Shown piece by piece: positions 20,150 to 21,929 of a stretch of 21,929 bases of DNA. Source of the stretch: a virus; the IMG/VR virus record IMGVR_UViG_3300021197_000859, positions 1 to 21,929 of that record; one strand, given 5' to 3'. Both the position numbers and the translations under genes were made by a program. The notes under the pieces were generated by a model that worked only from the letters and a program-made list of their open reading frames with translations, did not search any database and was not told where the DNA came from. Numbering within the stretch: position 1 is the first letter of the stretch; each line of letters begins with the position of its first letter.

Positions 20150-20166
20150 GGTGGTTCGACTCCACC
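20150..20166 (+). other. Isolated T-arm-like hairpin
   Basis: GGTGG-TTCGACT-CCACC is a perfect 5-bp stem with a T-loop-type heptamer. No matching acceptor or D arm is found at tRNA distance. It lies 110 bases after the tRNA-like element, in the same non-coding gap. The gap also holds a GCGATG/CATCGC hairpin near 20063-20078. Confidence 0.4.
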
Positions 20167-20184
20167 CTCTGCTACTATCTAGTA

Positions 20185-20232
20185 TCTCTTACTATACACT
20201 CTCTTCATTTATGAAGAGTGTATAGTTAGAGA
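20185..20232 (+). promoter_or_regulatory. Long hairpin upstream of operon 5
   Basis: ACTATACA pairs with TGTATAGT and CTCTTCAT with ATGAAGAG, with a 2-base CT bulge and a very small loop; TCTCT/AGAGA extend it outward. No T-run follows. It carries the TATACAC core of the other two long hairpins. Confidence 0.7.
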
Positions 20233-20235
20233 GAC

Positions 20236-20247
20236 TTATACGACTCA
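20236..20247 (+). promoter_or_regulatory. T7-promoter-like string TTATACGACTCA
   Basis: Differs at one base from the T7 RNA polymerase recognition stretch TAATACGACTCA. It lies 26 bases before the ATG at 20273, directly between the hairpin and leader copy 5. A related TATACGAC string is found before leader copy 2 (17673-17680). The rest of the T7 consensus (CTATAGGG) is not kept. Confidence 0.35.
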
Positions 20248-20251
20248 AATT

Positions 20252-20272
20252 TCAAACTTCAATTCAATAACC
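20252..20272 (+). promoter_or_regulatory. Conserved G-free leader, copy 5
   Basis: TCAAACTTCAATTCA then ATAACC and ATG at 20273. Its first 15 bases are identical to copy 2. Confidence 0.75.
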
Positions 20273-20929
20273 ATGAAACAATATGCAGTAATCCACGCTG
20301 TCGCAGGACTCTTCGAAGGGTACTCCGACACCACCTGCGAGTTCTTCCCCAAGCGGGGGTTCGCAGAGAAGCATCTCAAGCAAGTCCTCGACGACTACCG
20401 AAAGGATGAGATGTGTGTATGTATCGAACATCAAGACGGAGGTGACGCTGAGGTCACCATGACTCGTGACTACGACAACTACAAGGCTTGCGTCCCATCT
20501 GACATGACCCATGACGACTACGTTGCAGAGAATGGCGACGAGGTTAGTGTCGAGGTCTTCCGTATCATCGAGGTTGACTGCGAACGCTACAAGAATGCAC
20601 CATCCACCGAGCACATGTGGCTGACGTGGGACCAACAGGATGCCACCCAAGCATGGGACTACTTCCCCTTGTGTATGTCCTTGGTAGCCCGTGTATCCTC
20701 TGACGTTATGGATAACACAGGCAAGTACACTTGCCATGAGACCAACATGTACCAACTCACGGAGTTCATCTCCTCTGTGTACTACCGCAACCACGCCTTC
20801 ATCGACGTTGACGACTACTCGATGCACGCTTTCCGAATCCCCAAACCCAAAAACTCTGACAGCTACGACACACCCAAAGAGGATGCCCTCGGAGAGTGGA
20901 TGGACAAACACGTAACCTTCATCAAATGA
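20273..20929 (+). CDS. 218-aa hypothetical, operon 5 first gene
   Basis: The largest complete right-arm protein. It begins MKQYAVIHAVAGLFEGYSDT and is acidic, with many aromatics and Cys; the first ~110 residues are beta-like (MCVCIEHQDGGDAEVTMTRD), followed by a WLTWDQQDATQAWDYFPLCM helical stretch. No catalytic motif or family is recognised. All Arg codons I read are CGN and Ile codons are ATC. It begins at leader copy 5 and its stop overlaps the next gene's ATG by 4 bases. Confidence 0.78.
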   Translation: MKQYAVIHAVAGLFEGYSDTTCEFFPKRGFAEKHLKQVLDDYRKDEMCVCIEHQDGGDAEVTMTRDYDNYKACVPSDMTHDDYVAENGDEVSVEVFRIIEVDCERYKNAPSTEHMWLTWDQQDATQAWDYFPLCMSLVARVSSDVMDNTGKYTCHETNMYQLTEFISSVYYRNHAFIDVDDYSMHAFRIPKPKNSDSYDTPKEDALGEWMDKHVTFIK

Positions 20930-21063
20930 CTAATAAAGAACGACAAGAACTTGTTTTTAACCTCCGCGATAGAGTGGCGGACATCAAGTGGGATGTGCAG
21001 AAAGTCCTTGACTATCTCGACAACCTATATCACGAATTAGAACCCGAAGACAATGACGAGTAA
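20926..21063 (+). CDS. 45-aa hypothetical helical peptide, operon 5
   Basis: MTNKERQELVFNLRDRVADI and KWDVQKVLDYLDNLYHELEP then an acidic EDNDE end. Almost entirely helical with heptad-like hydrophobics, so a short coiled coil is likely. It overlaps the previous stop by 4 bases and the next gene by 11 bases. Function unknown. Confidence 0.7.
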   Translation: MTNKERQELVFNLRDRVADIKWDVQKVLDYLDNLYHELEPEDNDE

Positions 21064-21292
21064 AGACATCCAAGACTACATCGAGGTTGACCTCGGACAT
21101 GACCTGCGTCACGATCCCGAGATGCTCCTCGAAGCGACACAAGAAACCGCATCCACCTTTGACCTTGACGAGTGGAAAGTCCTTCGCTTAGTGCTTGCCA
21201 ACGAACCCATCCTTGGCACACACAGCTACGGCTTTCAAACCGCATACGGCAGGTCTATCATTGAAAACTTCACATTTATTTACCAATCATGA
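21053..21292 (+). CDS. 79-aa acidic hypothetical, operon 5
   Basis: MTSKDIQDYIEVDLGHDLRH, DPEMLLEATQETASTFDLDE, then WKVLRLVLANEPILGTHSYG. Acidic and helical, with a Thr-rich middle. The ATG lies 11 bases inside the preceding gene; the stop overlaps the next start (ATGA). No family recognised. Confidence 0.7.
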   Translation: MTSKDIQDYIEVDLGHDLRHDPEMLLEATQETASTFDLDEWKVLRLVLANEPILGTHSYGFQTAYGRSIIENFTFIYQS

Positions 21293-21929
21293 ATTCAGCA
21301 CAAGAATCTAAGAACGAGCTTGAAGCGGCCATCCGCTACGCAGAAAACGCTATCTCCTCTGCCAACCAAACCATCGAGTCGATGGAGTTCCGCCAAGAGA
21401 TGGCACAGAAAAACTACCAAGAGCAGACAGGTCGTGAGGCCGCGCTTCAAGAGGAGCGGGATATGCTAGAGAAGAACGTCAAGTACTTGCGTGACGAGAA
21501 CGAACGGCTGAATCGTGATGTCGAGTTCTACACCAAGGAGTACAACAAGTTGGTACAACAGAAAGAAGCATCAAGCGGACCATGCGGATGCCAAGCATAC
21601 CGAGACCTCGAAGAGCGAGCAACTATGCCCGTCATCCCAAAGGACGTAGCCATCGCCATCTTCCGTGAGGGTGTGCAACATGGTGTCGAGGCGGCATGCA
21701 CAGAGCTTGACGGACAGACCATCAACATCTGCGAGAACGAATACTGCGGTGACTTCGAGGTTACATTCGCACGAAACATTCACCTCGACGACGAGCTTGA
21801 CCTCGACTGGATGCGTGGCAAGTGCGGGGACTACACCGAAGAGAGCGCCATTGACGCACTCAAGAACCTGTGTGCTGACAAGGAGTTCGAATGCCGTATC
21901 CACGGAGTAGATGACCAAGGAGACGATAG
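21289..21929 (+). CDS. Coiled-coil protein, C-terminus cut by window
   Basis: 213 codons are open to the window end with no stop. The first ~95 residues form a coiled coil (MNSAQESKNELEAAIRYAEN ... LEKNVKYLRDENERLNRD), followed by a CGC motif near residue 99 (PCGCQAYRD) and an alpha/beta C-terminal part. All 13 Arg codons are CGN and none of the Ile codons is ATA. Function unknown. Last gene of operon 5 in this window. Confidence 0.78.
   Translation, partial: MNSAQESKNELEAAIRYAENAISSANQTIESMEFRQEMAQKNYQEQTGREAALQEERDMLEKNVKYLRDENERLNRDVEFYTKEYNKLVQQKEASSGPCGCQAYRDLEERATMPVIPKDVAIAIFREGVQHGVEAACTELDGQTINICENEYCGDFEVTFARNIHLDDELDLDWMRGKCGDYTEESAIDALKNLCADKEFECRIHGVDDQGDD

Noticed and set aside
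20046-20174. A second tRNA using the T-arm at 20150-20166 with GGCAGTG as acceptor
   Set aside because: The span of 129 bases is too long, the acceptor has a mismatch and no anticodon arm can be formed.
20264-20911. A 215-aa minus-strand ORF opposite the 218-aa gene
   Set aside because: Val-rich shadow translation without leader; the plus-strand gene has the conserved leader and coupled neighbours.
1-21929. Shine-Dalgarno sites
   Set aside because: I saw no consistent AGGAGG-type sequence at the expected distance before the starts, as usual for Bacteroidota phages, so none is annotated.

Overview
The window looks like part of a tailed-phage genome (Caudoviricetes), probably from a marine phage of a Bacteroidota host. 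The reasons are a recognisable large terminase, portal, M15 endolysin, tail-fibre-like and small conserved phage proteins; genes that start without Shine-Dalgarno sequences; and several matches to the Bacteroidota -7 promoter element TAnnTTTG. The large TerL and portal recall crAss-like and other Bacteroidota phages, but no major capsid protein lies in the window, so the family is not settled.

Left arm (1-16227, almost all minus strand) is the virion/late module. In transcription order, from right to left: an 815-aa Gly-Gly-repeat virion protein (16227-13780); an M15 peptidase endolysin and a two-domain jelly-roll virion protein (13385-11741), closed by a terminator embedded in an antisense gene; then a long operon from 11281 with small conserved genes, a tandem GroES-like co-chaperonin, a coiled-coil TerS candidate, two tRNAs (Arg-UCU and Ile-UAU), TerL, portal, a small beta-rich protein, a 1119-aa fibre-like protein, and a run of tiny lysine-rich proteins leaving the window at its left edge. 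Two plus-strand genes interrupt this arm: a possible winged-helix protein (11319-11744), sharing a palindromic divergent promoter with the late operon, and a 55-aa membrane-anchored peptide (13582-13749) with a very clear terminator.

Junction (16228-17080) is an 850-base divergent intergenic region without a convincing gene. It contains a dense series of short perfect hairpins, each different in sequence. The series continues into the first plus-strand gene, a basic histone-tail-like protein (17081-17623).

Right arm (17081-21929, all plus) is an accessory/early-type module of about 17 mostly tiny unrecognised genes, packed with 4-base ATGA overlaps. They fall into five operons. Each operon starts with the same G-free leader (core TCAAACTTCAA) just before the first ATG, and each leader follows a stem-loop; three of these are long AU-rich hairpins sharing a TATACAC core. 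The first operon also has a good Bacteroidota -33/-7 promoter. A 390-base gap (19884-20272) holds an inverted leader copy, a GC hairpin, a degenerate tRNA-like fold and a T7-promoter-like string. Codon use differs between the arms: the right arm avoids the AGA and ATA codons that the two late-arm tRNAs read.

The strongest candidates for something undescribed are the hairpin-studded region (about 16605-17635) and the leader/hairpin operon cassette.
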